The position numbers and the translations under genes are program-made. This document shows, in pieces, positions 40,327 through 49,910 of a stretch of 64,000 nt of DNA. Origin of the DNA: Brenneria alni. Its GTDB lineage: Bacteria > Pseudomonadota > Gammaproteobacteria > Enterobacterales > Enterobacteriaceae. The stretch's first letter is position 1; each line of letters begins with the position of its first letter. The notes beneath the pieces were generated by a model. The model saw only the letters and a list, made by a program, of their open reading frames with translations. It did not search any database and was not told the DNA's origin. The DNA lies in assembly GCF_003666245.1 (NCBI RefSeq), contig NZ_MJLZ01000018.1, forward strand, positions 1 through 64,000. The letters run 5' to 3'.

Positions 40327-40495
40327 AGAAAAGCACATGCAAAATCTTTATACCTGAATAAAACGCCAACTTATTTTAAGTTAAAAAAAAACGAGCTACA
40401 CTAACACCTGGTTTTATCTCAACGCCGAAACGCACCAATAACGCGATTCTGTCTGATACTTTTTTTATCGCTATCGAACGATCAGGAGACCACTG

Positions 40496-41296
40496 ATGAG
40501 ACTCATCCCTCTAACCACCCCGGCTGAAGTCGGCAAATGGGCCGCACATTATATCGTCCAGCGAATTAACGACTTTAACCCCAGCAGAAGCCGCCCGTTT
40601 ATTCTGGGCCTGCCCACCGGCAGTTCACCGCTGGAAGCCTACAAAGCGCTGGTAGATATGCATCAAGCCGGGCAGGTAAGTTTTAAGCACGTTGTGACAT
40701 TCAATATGGATGAATATGTTGGTCTGCCCGGCGATCACCCCGAAAGCTACCGTAGCTTTATGCATCAGAATTTTTTTAATCACGTTGATATTCCGCCGGA
40801 AAACATTAACCTGCTGAACGGTAATGCGCAGGACATTGCAGAAGAATGTCGCCGTTACGAAGAGAAAATCAAGTCTTACGGTAAGATCCACCTGTTCATG
40901 GGTGGCGTAGGAAATGACGGACACATTGCCTTCAATGAACCCGCCTCTTCTTTAGCTTCCCGGACTCGTATCAAAACCCTGACGGAAGAGACTCGCCTCG
41001 CCAACTCCCGTTTCTTTGGTGGCGACGTCAATCTGGTGCCGAAATTTGCCCTTACGGTTGGCGTTGGTACTCTGCTTGATGCCGAAGAAGTGATGATTCT
41101 GGTCACCGGACGCAACAAAGCACAGGCATTACAGGCTGCGGTAGAAGGAAATGTAAACCATATGTGGACCATCAGTTGTCTGCAACTCCATGCTAAAGCA
41201 GTAATGGTATGCGACGAGCCTTCTACGATGGAACTTAAAGTCAAAACCGTTAAATATTTCCGTGAGTTAGAAACGGAAAATATGAAAAATCTTTAA
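40496..41296 (+). CDS. nagB: Glucosamine-6-phosphate deaminase
   Basis: NagB converts glucosamine 6-phosphate to fructose 6-phosphate and ammonia. The 266 residues begin [20 protein letters not shown]. The active site shows [21 protein letters not shown] and [14 protein letters not shown], and the allosteric site residues for GlcNAc6P are in the C-terminal part. It is the first gene of nagBAC. Confidence 0.98.
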   Translation: MRLIPLTTPAEVGKWAAHYIVQRINDFNPSRSRPFILGLPTGSSPLEAYKALVDMHQAGQVSFKHVVTFNMDEYVGLPGDHPESYRSFMHQNFFNHVDIPPENINLLNGNAQDIAEECRRYEEKIKSYGKIHLFMGGVGNDGHIAFNEPASSLASRTRIKTLTEETRLANSRFFGGDVNLVPKFALTVGVGTLLDAEEVMILVTGRNKAQALQAAVEGNVNHMWTISCLQLHAKAVMVCDEPSTMELKVKTVKYFRELETENMKNL

Positions 41297-41300
41297 TCTG

Positions 41301-41364
41301 TATCCAATGGATTTCAAGGTGCGGGAAGCCAATATGCCTGCAACACGAAAGATAGATGGGTATA
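41301..41364. repeat. Internally deleted ERIC element in the nagB-nagA gap
   Basis: Both ERIC termini are present: TATCCAATGGATTTCAAGGT...GGGAAGCC matches one end of the element at 4103-4229, and GCCTGCAACACGAAAGAT...GGGTATA matches the other. The central core is missing, leaving 64 bp. It fills the gap and ends two bases before the nagA AAGGAG. Confidence 0.75.
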
Positions 41365-41378
41365 GCAAGGAGTTGATG

Positions 41379-42536
41379 ATGTACGCCTTAACAAATGGCC
41401 GGATCTACACCGGCCACCAGGTGCTTGATAATCATGCCGTTGTGATTGCCAATGGTCTGATAGATAACGTTTGCCCCGTTGGCGAGCTGCCCGAAGGGAT
41501 GGAAAAACATGATATTGGCGGCGCGCTGCTCGCGCCCGGATTTATTGATCTACAGTTAAACGGCTGCGGCGGCGTGCAGTTCAATGACTCGCTGGAAGCC
41601 ATCTCGGTTCAAACGCTGGAAACCATGCATATGACCAACCTGAAATCCGGCTGCACCAGTTTTTTACCGACACTTATCACTTCCAACGATGAATTTATGA
41701 GGCATAGTGTGAATGTTATGCGTGCCTATCTGGCACAGAACAAACATCAGGCTCTGGGTCTGCACCTCGAAGGCCCCTGGTTGAACGTGATCAAAAAAGG
41801 AACGCATAATGCGGCCTTGATTCGTCAACCGACGCAGGAATTAGTAGATTTTCTGTGTAAAAATGCTGATGTCATCATCAAAGTCACGCTTGCCCCGGAG
41901 AAAGTAACGTCAGCGATAATCCATCAGCTAACCGAAGCGGGCATCGTAGTTTCCGCTGGTCACTCCAACGCCACCTGGGAACAGGCCAAACAAGGCTTTG
42001 CCTCCGGTATTCGCTTTGCTACCCACCTGTTTAATGCCATGCCTTATCTGACAGGCCGCGAACCCGGTCTGGTCGGCGCCATTTATGATGCACCGGAAAT
42101 CTATTGCGGCATAATTGCAGACGGCTTTCACGTTAACTGGGCCAACATCCGTAACAGTAAACGGATTAAAGGGGAAAAGCTGGTGCTGGTTACCGACGCC
42201 GTGGCACCGGCAGGATCGACGATTGAGCAGTTCATTTTTGCCGGTAAAACCATATACTATCGTGATGGTCTGTGCGTGGATGAAAACGGTGTCCTCAGCG
42301 GTTCGGCCCTCACAATGATGGAAGCGGTACGCAACTGTGTGGAACAGGCGGGGATCCCGCTGGATGAAGCGCTTAGGATGGCAACGCTTTATCCGGCACG
42401 CGCCATCGGCACAGACAAGCTGCTAGGCAGCATTGAAAACGGGAAAGTGGCTAATTTGACCGTTTTTGACCGTAATTATCATATTCTCAAAACGTTTGTT
42501 AACGGCAACGATGTGTTAACGGTGACAACTCATTGA
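41379..42536 (+). CDS. nagA: N-acetylglucosamine-6-phosphate deacetylase
   Basis: NagA removes acetate from GlcNAc6P. The start [20 protein letters not shown], six bases after AAGGAG, gives 385 residues. The upstream in-frame extension runs through the ERIC remnant and is not coding. Motifs are [35 protein letters not shown] and [11 protein letters not shown], with metal and catalytic residues of the amidohydrolase family. Confidence 0.97.
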   Translation: MYALTNGRIYTGHQVLDNHAVVIANGLIDNVCPVGELPEGMEKHDIGGALLAPGFIDLQLNGCGGVQFNDSLEAISVQTLETMHMTNLKSGCTSFLPTLITSNDEFMRHSVNVMRAYLAQNKHQALGLHLEGPWLNVIKKGTHNAALIRQPTQELVDFLCKNADVIIKVTLAPEKVTSAIIHQLTEAGIVVSAGHSNATWEQAKQGFASGIRFATHLFNAMPYLTGREPGLVGAIYDAPEIYCGIIADGFHVNWANIRNSKRIKGEKLVLVTDAVAPAGSTIEQFIFAGKTIYYRDGLCVDENGVLSGSALTMMEAVRNCVEQAGIPLDEALRMATLYPARAIGTDKLLGSIENGKVANLTVFDRNYHILKTFVNGNDVLTVTTH

Positions 42537-42557
42537 CTACATGCGAGTAACTTTTTC

Positions 42558-43781
42558 ATGAGCATAGGCGGACAAGCGCTGATAGGGAATGTTGATCTGG
42601 TTAAACAACTAAACAGTGCGGTGGTGTACCGCCTTATTGATCGACAAGGCCCTATTTCACGGATACAGATTGCAGAACAGAGCCAGCTTGCCCCCGCCAG
42701 TGTCACTAAAATCACCCGTCAGTTGCTGGAGCGCGGGTTAATTAAAGAGGTTGACCAACAGGCTTCAACCGGCGGCAGGCGCGCCATTTCCATTGTTACC
42801 GAAACGCGCTCGTTTCATACCATTGCCGTGCGCCTCGGGCGTCATGATGCCACTATTGCGCTCTACGATTTGCAGGGCAAATCCTTAGGGGAAGAACACT
42901 ACAACCTGCCGGAAAAAACGCAGGAAACGCTGGAAACCGCGCTGTTTAAAGCCATCGGCCACTTTGTTGATAACTATCAACACCGTATCCGCGAATTGAT
43001 AGCCATTTCCGTGGTACTGCCAGGTCTGGTCGACCCGCTGGCCGGTATTGTCCGTTACATGCCGCATATCCATGTCAACAACTGGCCGCTGGTCGACAAT
43101 ATTCAGCGCCATTTCCTTGTGACCAGCTTTGTCGGCCATGATATTCGCAGCCTGGCGCTGGCCGAACATTACTTTGGCGTAACGCACGACTCGCCGGATT
43201 CGATCCTGGTGCGTGTCCATCGAGGTACGGGCGCGGGTATTCTGGTTAACGGGCAAATATTTCTCGGCAATAATGGCAACGTTGGGGAGATCGGCCATAT
43301 TCAGATTGATGCGCTGGGGGAGAGATGTCACTGCGGCAATTTTGGCTGTCTGGAAACGGTCGTCGCTAATGCGGCTATCGAACAACGGGTGCAACATTTA
43401 TTACAGCAAGGCTACCCAAGTAAGCTAGCAGCAGACAACTGTACTATTTCAACGATCTGCAAAGCCGCCAACCGGGGCGATATACTGGCGCGAGAAGTCA
43501 TTGAACATGCAGGACAATATTTGGGTAAAGCCCTATCTATCGCCATCAACCTGTTCAATCCGCAAAAAGTCGTGATTGCCGGTGAAATTACCGAGGCCGA
43601 AAAAATCTTGCTGCCAGCCATTCAACGCTGTATTAATGCGCAGGTACTGAAAGATTTCCGTCATAACCTGCCCGTTGAAGTGTCCAGTCTGAACCACCTC
43701 TCTGCGATTGGCGCCTTTGCGCTGGTAAAACGAGCGATGCTAAACGGTGTTTTATTGCAACATTTGCTGGAAAATCACTGA
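42558..43781 (+). CDS. nagC: N-acetylglucosamine repressor NagC
   Basis: NagC is a ROK-family repressor that senses GlcNAc6P. The 407 residues carry an N-terminal helix-turn-helix (about 25-75, PISRIQIAEQSQLAPASVTK) and a sugar-kinase-like domain with the zinc-binding motif GERCHCGNFGCLET. It likely represses nagE and nagBAC and controls other amino-sugar genes. In E. coli nagD follows; here asnB follows directly. Confidence 0.97.
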   Translation: MSIGGQALIGNVDLVKQLNSAVVYRLIDRQGPISRIQIAEQSQLAPASVTKITRQLLERGLIKEVDQQASTGGRRAISIVTETRSFHTIAVRLGRHDATIALYDLQGKSLGEEHYNLPEKTQETLETALFKAIGHFVDNYQHRIRELIAISVVLPGLVDPLAGIVRYMPHIHVNNWPLVDNIQRHFLVTSFVGHDIRSLALAEHYFGVTHDSPDSILVRVHRGTGAGILVNGQIFLGNNGNVGEIGHIQIDALGERCHCGNFGCLETVVANAAIEQRVQHLLQQGYPSKLAADNCTISTICKAANRGDILAREVIEHAGQYLGKALSIAINLFNPQKVVIAGEITEAEKILLPAIQRCINAQVLKDFRHNLPVEVSSLNHLSAIGAFALVKRAMLNGVLLQHLLENH

Positions 43782-44085
43782 TTGCCGGATTCCCCCCTCA
43801 ATGCCGAGGTATGGGATCGCTAAAAACCCAGCGATTCTGCCAGGGCAAATTATCGATTATTCATCAAAGCGCCATATAAATTATTCAAATAGCATCAACA
43901 TAGCTTTTTTCATTAGATGATATTGAATTCTTATGGCATTTTGATGCTAAATCAATGTCACTGACACGGCATCTGTAATCATGATGCGGGTACAACGGAA
44001 TACGACATTGGTATTCGTACGTTGCATCGGGTTAATCTGAAACAATTCGTCGCTTGGTCGTACAAGTGAACTGAGGGAGTTATCT
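43782..44085. other. nagC-asnB intergenic region
   Basis: 304 bases without a gene. A weak ATCGCT/AGCGAT hairpin (about 43814-43833) follows nagC. The part before asnB is AT-rich and should hold its promoter; AGGGAG before ATG is the ribosome-binding site. No nagD remnant is visible. Confidence 0.5.
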
Positions 44086-45747
44086 ATGTGTTCTATTTTC
44101 GGTGTGCTCGATCTTAAAACCGATCCTGTTGAACTGCGTAAGAAAGCGCTGGAATTATCACGCTTAATGCGTCACCGCGGGCCTGACTGGTCCGGCGTTT
44201 ACGCCAGTGATAAAGCGATTCTGGCCCATGAACGCCTGTCCATCGTTGACGTGAACACCGGTGCTCAACCATTGTACAACGTTGAGCGTACCCACGTTCT
44301 GGCTGTTAACGGTGAAATTTATAACCATCAGGCGTTGCGTCAGCAATATGGCGACCGTTACACGTTCCAGACTGGCTCCGATTGCGAAGTTATCCTGGCG
44401 CTGTATCAGGAAAAAGGCCCGGAATTTCTGGACGACCTGCAAGGTATGTTTGCCTTCGCACTCTACGACAGTGAAAAAGATGCTTATCTGATCGGTCGCG
44501 ATCACCTGGGCATCATCCCGTTGTACATGGGCTACGATGAGTTCGGTAACTTCTATGTGGCTTCAGAAATGAAATCGCTGGTTCCCGTGTGCCGTACGAT
44601 TAAAGAGTTCCCTGCTGGCAGCTATCTGTGGAGCAAGGACGGAGAAATCCGCGAATACTATCATCGTGACTGGTTCGATTATGAAAATGTAAAAGATAAC
44701 GAAACCGATGCCAGCGCCCTGCGTGACGCGCTGGAAGAATCGGTAAAAAGCCACCTGATGTCCGATGTGCCTTACGGTGTTCTGCTCTCTGGCGGCCTGG
44801 ACTCCTCTGTTATCTCCGCCATTACTAAAAAATATGCCGCTCGCCGCGTTGAAGACGACGAGCGTAGTGAAGCCTGGTGGCCGCAACTGCACTCCTTTGC
44901 CGTTGGCCTGGAAGGCGCGCCCGATTTAAAAGCGGCGCAGGAAGTTGCCGATCATCTGGGCACCGTCCACCACGAAATCCATTTCACGGTACAGGAAGGA
45001 TTGGATGCGATTCGTGATGTGATTTATCACATTGAAACCTATGATGTTACCACTATTCGCGCGTCTACGCCGATGTACCTGATGTCCCGTAAAATCAAAG
45101 CAATGGGCATTAAAATGGTTCTGTCTGGTGAAGGTTCTGACGAAGTGTTTGGTGGATATTTGTATTTCCACAAAGCGCCAAACGCCAAAGAGCTGCACGA
45201 AGAAACTGTGCGCAAATTACTGGCGCTGCACCAGTATGACTGCGCCCGTGCCAACAAGGCCATGTCAGCCTGGGGCGTGGAAGCTCGTGTGCCGTTCCTG
45301 GATAAAAAATTCCTTGATGTGGCAATGCGTATCAACCCTCGCGACAAAATGTGCGGCAACGGTAAAATGGAAAAACACATTCTGCGCGAATGCTTTGAAT
45401 CATACTTACCGCACAGCGTCGCATGGCGTCAGAAAGAGCAATTCTCTGACGGTGTCGGCTATAGCTGGATCGATACACTGAAAGAAGTTGCCGCTCAACA
45501 GGTTAGCGACCAACAGTTGGAAACCGCGCATTTCCGTTTCCCGTACAACACGCCTACCTCCAAAGAAGGCTATCTGTACCGTGAAATCTTCGAAGAGCTA
45601 TTCCCGGTTCCCAGCGCCGCAGAATGTGTGCCGGGCGGCCCATCTGTCGCCTGTTCTTCGGCTAAAGCCATTGAATGGGATGAATCCTTCAAAAAGATGG
45701 ATGATCCATCTGGCCGTGCGGTTGGCGTGCACCAGTCTGCATACTGA
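44086..45747 (+). CDS. asnB: Asparagine synthetase B (glutamine-hydrolysing)
   Basis: AsnB makes asparagine from aspartate, ATP and glutamine. The 553 residues begin MCSIFGVLD, so Cys2 becomes the N-terminal nucleophile of the glutaminase domain (about 1-205). The synthetase domain has the PP-loop LLSGGLDSSVISA, and SGEGSDEVFGGYLYF and MEKHILRECF. Confidence 0.98.
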   Translation: MCSIFGVLDLKTDPVELRKKALELSRLMRHRGPDWSGVYASDKAILAHERLSIVDVNTGAQPLYNVERTHVLAVNGEIYNHQALRQQYGDRYTFQTGSDCEVILALYQEKGPEFLDDLQGMFAFALYDSEKDAYLIGRDHLGIIPLYMGYDEFGNFYVASEMKSLVPVCRTIKEFPAGSYLWSKDGEIREYYHRDWFDYENVKDNETDASALRDALEESVKSHLMSDVPYGVLLSGGLDSSVISAITKKYAARRVEDDERSEAWWPQLHSFAVGLEGAPDLKAAQEVADHLGTVHHEIHFTVQEGLDAIRDVIYHIETYDVTTIRASTPMYLMSRKIKAMGIKMVLSGEGSDEVFGGYLYFHKAPNAKELHEETVRKLLALHQYDCARANKAMSAWGVEARVPFLDKKFLDVAMRINPRDKMCGNGKMEKHILRECFESYLPHSVAWRQKEQFSDGVGYSWIDTLKEVAAQQVSDQQLETAHFRFPYNTPTSKEGYLYREIFEELFPVPSAAECVPGGPSVACSSAKAIEWDESFKKMDDPSGRAVGVHQSAY

Positions 45748-45773
45748 TCACTGGTTTTGTTTTTCTCACGACA

Positions 45774-45797
45774 ACGGGCCGCGCAGGCCCGTTTTTC
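45774..45797 (+). terminator. Rho-independent terminator of asnB
   Basis: ACGGGCC/GGCCCGT (45774-45780 and 45786-45792) is followed by TTTTCTG, 27 bases past the stop. Confidence 0.88.
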
Positions 45798-45900
45798 TGT
45801 TTGATTTATCAGGAAAGCCTGCTTTTTGGCGCTTTTCTCACCAGACTGTTCACAACCCAAACAAACGGCTCTTTGTATGCGCTTTTCGGGAAAAAATTTG

Positions 45901-45929
45901 TTGACGCAATTAGACCAACTACGCATAAT
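45901..45929 (+). promoter_or_regulatory. Promoter of the Met-Leu-Gln tRNA operon
   Basis: TTGACG and CATAAT are separated by 17 bases and followed by a GC-rich discriminator (GCGCCCCGC). This layout is typical of strong, stringently controlled stable-RNA promoters. It lies 39 bases before the first tRNA. Confidence 0.8.
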
Positions 45930-45967
45930 GCGCCCCGCAACGCCGATGAAGGTGACGCGGAAAAGAT

Positions 45968-46044
45968 GGCTACGTAGCTCAGCTGGTTAGAGCACAGCAC
46001 TCATAATGCTGGGGTCACAGGTTCGATTCCCGTCGTAGCCACCA
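45968..46044 (+). tRNA. tRNA-Met (elongator, CAU)
   Basis: The gene is 77 nt and ends in CCA. The anticodon loop CTCATAA and the pairing GGCTACG/CGTAGCC mark the elongator methionine tRNA. It is first in the operon equivalent to metT-leuW-glnU-glnW-metU-glnV of E. coli. Confidence 0.97.
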
Positions 46045-46050
46045 TCTTTT

Positions 46051-46135
46051 GCGGGAGTGGCGAAATTGGTAGACGCACCAGATTTAGGTTCTGGCGCCGC
46101 AAGGTGTGCGAGTTCAAGTCTCGCCTCCCGCACCA
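46051..46135 (+). tRNA. tRNA-Leu (UAG)
   Basis: The gene is 85 nt with the long variable arm (GGCGCCGCAAGGTGTGC) of leucine tRNAs, anticodon TAG in ATTTAGG, and an encoded CCA. Confidence 0.97.
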
Positions 46136-46190
46136 TTACTTTCACGGTTTGAAATGGCTTCTCGAAGCTGTTAGTCGTTTTATAGCATTT

Positions 46191-46265
46191 TGGGGTATCG
46201 CCAAGCGGTAAGGCACTGGTTTTTGATACCAGCATTCCCAGGTTCGAATCCTGGTACCCCAGCCA
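46191..46265 (+). tRNA. tRNA-Gln (UUG), first copy
   Basis: The gene is 75 nt, starts with TGGGGTATCGCC, has anticodon TTG in TTTTTGATA and ends in CCA. Confidence 0.97.
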
Positions 46266-46302
46266 TACTTTAAACAGCAATACTGAAAAGTTTTTGCCCT
46301 GT

Positions 46303-46377
46303 TGGGGTATCGCCAAGCGGTAAGGCACTGGTTTTTGATACCAGCATTCCCTGGTTCGAATCCAGGTACCCCAGCCA
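46303..46377 (+). tRNA. tRNA-Gln (UUG), second copy
   Basis: It differs from the first copy only by a compensated change in the T-stem (CCTGG/CCAGG against CCAGG/CCTGG). The anticodon is TTG and the length 75 nt. Confidence 0.97.
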
Positions 46378-46434
46378 TATGTTTGATAATTAAAGATTTT
46401 TGTTGTAATATAACAAAAAATGGTAGTACGATTC

Positions 46435-46511
46435 GGCTACGTAGCTCAGCTGGTTAGAGCACAGCACTCATAATGCTGGGGTCACAGGTTCGATTCCCGT
46501 CGTAGCCACCA
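46435..46511 (+). tRNA. tRNA-Met (elongator, CAU), second copy
   Basis: The sequence is identical to 45968-46044, 77 nt with CCA. Confidence 0.97.
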
Positions 46512-46517
46512 CATTTT

Positions 46518-46592
46518 TGGGGTATCGCCAAGCGGTAAGGCACCGGATTCTGATTCCGGCATTCCGAGGTTCGAATCCTCGTACCCCAGCCA
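46518..46592 (+). tRNA. tRNA-Gln (CUG)
   Basis: The gene is 75 nt with anticodon CTG in ATTCTGATT and an encoded CCA. It reads the CAG codon and is the last gene of the operon. Confidence 0.97.
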
Positions 46593-46618
46593 AATAAAGC
46601 TGATAAAACAGCAAGTTA

Positions 46619-46653
46619 TGGGGCGATAGTCGCAAGACGTCGCCCCGTTTTCT
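46619..46653 (+). terminator. Terminator of the tRNA operon
   Basis: GGGGCGA/TCGCCCC (46620-46626 and 46640-46646), with extra pairing in the loop, is followed by GTTTTCTT. Confidence 0.85.
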
Positions 46654-46679
46654 TATGTGTGGCGACAAAGACTACTCAA

Positions 46680-47846
46680 TTAAACACCGATGGCGTATTT
46701 CAAGGCCTGTAGTTTAAGCTTTCCAGCACGTTGTGCGGCCATCAAAGCCAGATTGCGAGCAAGGCTCAATGGCGGTAAAGAATTGCTGAAGGCGTTATAG
46801 AATAAATCCATTCCGCTTTGCATCAGCAGGTTATCAGGCATACGGCGGCACTGGTAGCGGCGTAATACCCGCTCTGAATACCACTCCTCGCCCGCATCGC
46901 GGGCGCGCATTAAAACGTCAAGCAACGCATCCACGTCCCGATAGCCCAGATTAACGCCCTGTCCCGCCAGCGGATTGATGGTATGTGCGGCATCACCCAG
47001 TAATGCCAGCCCCTGTTGAACATACTGGTGCGCGTGGCGGCGCACCAGCGGAAACGAACCGGCAGACAGCGATTTAACCGCCCCCAGGCGCTCAGGGAAA
47101 GTCGCAGCAATCTCTTTATCCAGCTGTGTTAGCGGCATAGTCTGAAGCTGGCGGATCCTCTGGGGGCGGTCATACCATACCAGCGATCCCCAGCAGTCAA
47201 ACAGCGGTAAAAACGCACGCGGGCCGGCTGGCGTAAAATGTTGCCAGGTAACATCCTGCTGCGGCGATGACATCTCAACACTTATCAACATGCAGGACTG
47301 ACGGTACTGCCAGCCGCTGATACCAATCCCTGCCATTTGCCGTACCTGAGAATTGGCCCCGTCCGCACCTATCACCAGCTTCGCCGTCAGGACTTGCCCA
47401 TCATCAAGCTGAAGAAGCCAGCCCTCTTTCGTCCGTTGCAGACTTTTCAGGTTGCCCGGGCAATAACACTGGCAAGTGTCCACATCACTCAGGCATTCCC
47501 ACAGCGCCAATTGCAATACCCGGTTTTCCACCATAAAACCCAGTTCAGGCAAATGGATATCCGCCGCATTAAACACCACACGGGCATTCTCCCATTCCCA
47601 CGTTTCCAGGCGGCGATAAGGCGCACTCCGCATCTGCTGAACCCGTTGCCAGGCCCCCAATTGCTTTAACAGCGCAACGGATGCATACCCAATTGCCGAT
47701 ATACGCAGGTCTGGCAAGCTGGCAATATCAAACGGCACCGGCCGTTCATGCTCAATAACGGCCACCCGAAACCCATTCCGGGCCAGTCCCAATGCGGCGG
47801 CAGCGCCCACCATTCCGCCCCCGACAACAATCGCATCATGATGCAT
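46680..47846 (-). CDS. ubiF: 3-demethoxyubiquinol 3-hydroxylase UbiF
   Basis: UbiF is an FAD monooxygenase that hydroxylates C5/C6 of the quinone ring in ubiquinone synthesis. The start MHHDAIVVGGGMVGAAAALG gives 388 residues; the upstream extension runs into an ERIC. The FAD-binding GGGMVG is at about 9-14, with the DG-type motif VIGADGANSQVR and the second FAD motif LLGDAAHTINPLAGQGVNLG. It diverges from miaB. Confidence 0.94.
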   Translation of the reverse strand: MHHDAIVVGGGMVGAAAALGLARNGFRVAVIEHERPVPFDIASLPDLRISAIGYASVALLKQLGAWQRVQQMRSAPYRRLETWEWENARVVFNAADIHLPELGFMVENRVLQLALWECLSDVDTCQCYCPGNLKSLQRTKEGWLLQLDDGQVLTAKLVIGADGANSQVRQMAGIGISGWQYRQSCMLISVEMSSPQQDVTWQHFTPAGPRAFLPLFDCWGSLVWYDRPQRIRQLQTMPLTQLDKEIAATFPERLGAVKSLSAGSFPLVRRHAHQYVQQGLALLGDAAHTINPLAGQGVNLGYRDVDALLDVLMRARDAGEEWYSERVLRRYQCRRMPDNLLMQSGMDLFYNAFSNSLPPLSLARNLALMAAQRAGKLKLQALKYAIGV

Positions 47847-47869
47847 ACTGGTTTCATCCCTAATCTGTC

Positions 47870-47996
47870 TATGCCCGTCATACTTCAAGTTGCATGTGTG
47901 TTGGCTGCGCTCAGTCACCCAAATCACTTACCTGAGTAAGCTCATCGGGACTCCTTCCCTTGCCGTCTTCCTGCAACTCGAATTATTTAGGGTCTA
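47870..47996. repeat. ERIC element between ubiF and miaB
   Basis: The element is 127 bp with core CAAATCACTTACCTGAGTAA and GCTCATCGGGACTCCTTCC, more diverged than the copy at 4103-4229. The ends TATGCCC and GGTCTA match the ERIC termini loosely. It lies 24 bases upstream of the ubiF start. Confidence 0.88.
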
Positions 47997-48199
47997 TGCT
48001 TAATAACAGCAAAAGATACATAAAAGCAGTGTACTGGATTTCAGATGACTTTTTCAGAAAAGCGAATGCTTTATCGATCCGTCGTTTTTTTACAAAAACG
48101 AAAATTTTCGGACTCTGGTCACAACGACGGCAAAAGATTACAATACGCGCCCCGAATAAAGGGAAAGCTTTCTTACCCGCACTGAGTAATGGCAAGTCG

Positions 48200-49624
48200 A
48201 TGACAAAAAAACTGCATATTAAAACCTGGGGCTGTCAGATGAACGAGTACGACTCATCCAAGATGGCTGACTTACTGGGAAGTACGCACGGTTATGAACT
48301 AACCGAGGTCGCGGAAGAGGCCGATGTTCTGCTGCTGAATACCTGTTCTATCCGTGAAAAGGCGCAGGAAAAGGTCTTCCATCAACTTGGCCGCTGGAAA
48401 GCGCTGAAGGATATCAACCCAAATCTGATTATCGGTGTTGGCGGCTGTGTGGCTTCACAGGAAGGGGCGCACATCCGTGAACGTGCGCACTATGTTGATG
48501 TCATTTTTGGCCCTCAGACATTACACCGCCTGCCGGAAATGATTAATCACGTACAAGGGACCCGCAGTCCGATCGTGGATATCAGCTTCCCGGAAATTGA
48601 GAAGTTTGACCGTCTGCCGGAGCCAAAAGCGGAAGGGCCGACGGCATTTGTCTCCATTATGGAAGGCTGTAATAAATACTGTACCTTTTGCGTCGTGCCC
48701 TATACGCGCGGCGAAGAAGTCAGCCGCCCGTGCGATGATGTGTTGTTTGAAATTGCGCAACTGGCGGAACAAGGCGTACGTGAAGTGAACCTGCTGGGGC
48801 AGAACGTTAACGCCTACCGTGGCGCGACTTACAACGGTGAAATCTGCTCATTCGCGGAACTGCTGCGTCTGGTGGCGGCGATTGACGGCATCGATCGTAT
48901 TCGTTTCACCACCAGTCATCCGATTGAATTTACCGACGACATCATCAGCGTTTATGAAGACACGCCGGAACTGGTGAGCTTCCTGCATTTGCCGGTACAA
49001 AGCGGGTCTGACCGTGTGCTGACCATGATGAAACGCCGTCATACCGCACTCGAATACAAGTCGATTATCCGCAAGCTGCATAATGCGCGACCAGGAATTC
49101 AGGTCAGCTCAGACTTTATTATCGGTTTTCCCGGTGAAACCCAGGCTGACTTTGAACAAACCATGAAGTTGATTGCCGATGTGAATTTCGATATGAGTTT
49201 CAGCTTCATTTATTCTGCGCGACCGGGAACGCCAGCGGCGGACATGGTCGACGACGTACCGGAAGAAGAGAAAAAACAGCGTCTTTACATCCTGCAAGAG
49301 CGTATCAGCCAACAGGCAATGCAGTTCAGCCGCCGTATGCAGGGAACCATTCAGCGTATTCTGGTGGAAGGCACATCGCGTAAGAGCGTGATGGAGCTGT
49401 CCGGACGCACGGAGAACAACCGTGTGGTTAACTTTGAAGGATCGCCCGATATGATTGGTAAATTTGTCGATGTGGAAATCGTTGACGTTTACCCTAATTC
49501 ATTACGCGGTATCGTCGTGCGAACCGAAGATCAAATGGATTTACGCGTTCATGAATCTCCTTCCGCCGTTATTGCCCGTACCCGTAAAGAGAACGAAATC
49601 GGCGTGGGTATCTACCAGCCTTAA
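48200..49624 (+). CDS. miaB: tRNA-2-methylthio-N6-dimethylallyladenosine synthase MiaB
   Basis: MiaB adds a methylthio group to i6A37 in tRNAs that read UNN codons. The start [20 protein letters not shown] gives 474 residues as in E. coli. The N-terminal domain holds Cys12, the Cys of [10 protein letters not shown] and the Cys of GVGGCVASQ for the auxiliary cluster. The radical-SAM motif [15 protein letters not shown] is at about 157-171, and a TRAM domain ends the protein. An 80-codon in-frame extension upstream overlaps an ERIC and is rejected. Confidence 0.97.
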   Translation: MTKKLHIKTWGCQMNEYDSSKMADLLGSTHGYELTEVAEEADVLLLNTCSIREKAQEKVFHQLGRWKALKDINPNLIIGVGGCVASQEGAHIRERAHYVDVIFGPQTLHRLPEMINHVQGTRSPIVDISFPEIEKFDRLPEPKAEGPTAFVSIMEGCNKYCTFCVVPYTRGEEVSRPCDDVLFEIAQLAEQGVREVNLLGQNVNAYRGATYNGEICSFAELLRLVAAIDGIDRIRFTTSHPIEFTDDIISVYEDTPELVSFLHLPVQSGSDRVLTMMKRRHTALEYKSIIRKLHNARPGIQVSSDFIIGFPGETQADFEQTMKLIADVNFDMSFSFIYSARPGTPAADMVDDVPEEEKKQRLYILQERISQQAMQFSRRMQGTIQRILVEGTSRKSVMELSGRTENNRVVNFEGSPDMIGKFVDVEIVDVYPNSLRGIVVRTEDQMDLRVHESPSAVIARTRKENEIGVGIYQP

Positions 49625-49653
49625 CTGTCGTCAGAACAGGCAACATCTTCATT

Positions 49654-49681
49654 GTGGGTGGCATTGCCGCCCATTTTTTAT
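49654..49681 (+). terminator. Rho-independent terminator of miaB
   Basis: GGGTGGC/GCCGCCC (49656-49662 and 49666-49672, one G-T wobble) is followed by ATTTTTTATGG, 31 bases past the stop. Confidence 0.85.
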
Positions 49682-49744
49682 GGCGGGCTATCCCTGTCCC
49701 CCCCTGAGAGCCGTTACTTCATAATGTTAAAAAACGCTCCCGGC
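49675..49744 (-). repeat. Degenerate intergenic repeat, copy C (inverted)
   Basis: Read on the minus strand it shows GCCGGGAGCGTTTTTTAAC, then CAGGG..AGCCCGCCATAAAAAA, the same plan as copies A (28526) and B (29563). It overlaps the miaB terminator. Confidence 0.45.
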
Positions 49745-49910
49745 CCTGTTGTTGCAATTGGTTTTGCGAAGCGGCATCCCAATATAGATATTGCTACTTG
49801 CACCATTTGGCATTAGCGATAAATAATTCATAAATCTGGTGCAGCGAAAACTGCGCAATCTGATACAGGCCTGCACTCGGCCTGTGCGATAAAGCCCAAC
49901 GAGGAATAAT

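Larger units (their letters stand above)
40178..40495. promoter_or_regulatory. Divergent nagE-nagBAC control region
   Basis: 318 bases separate nagE from nagB. As in E. coli, it should contain two NagC operators flanking a CRP site so that NagC can loop the DNA. I see a NagC-like palindrome near nagE, a CRP site in the middle, and an A/T-rich ACTTATTTTAAGTTAAAAAA tract at about 40370-40389 that could be the second operator. Confidence 0.55.

Noticed and set aside
45987-46668. Several minus-strand frames of about 66-113 codons
   Set aside because: They run across the tRNA operon and consist of antisense tRNA sequence (recurring GFEPG-type runs).
47960-48199. 80-codon N-terminal extension of miaB
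   Set aside because: It starts inside an ERIC and is not conserved; [12 protein letters not shown] is the family start.
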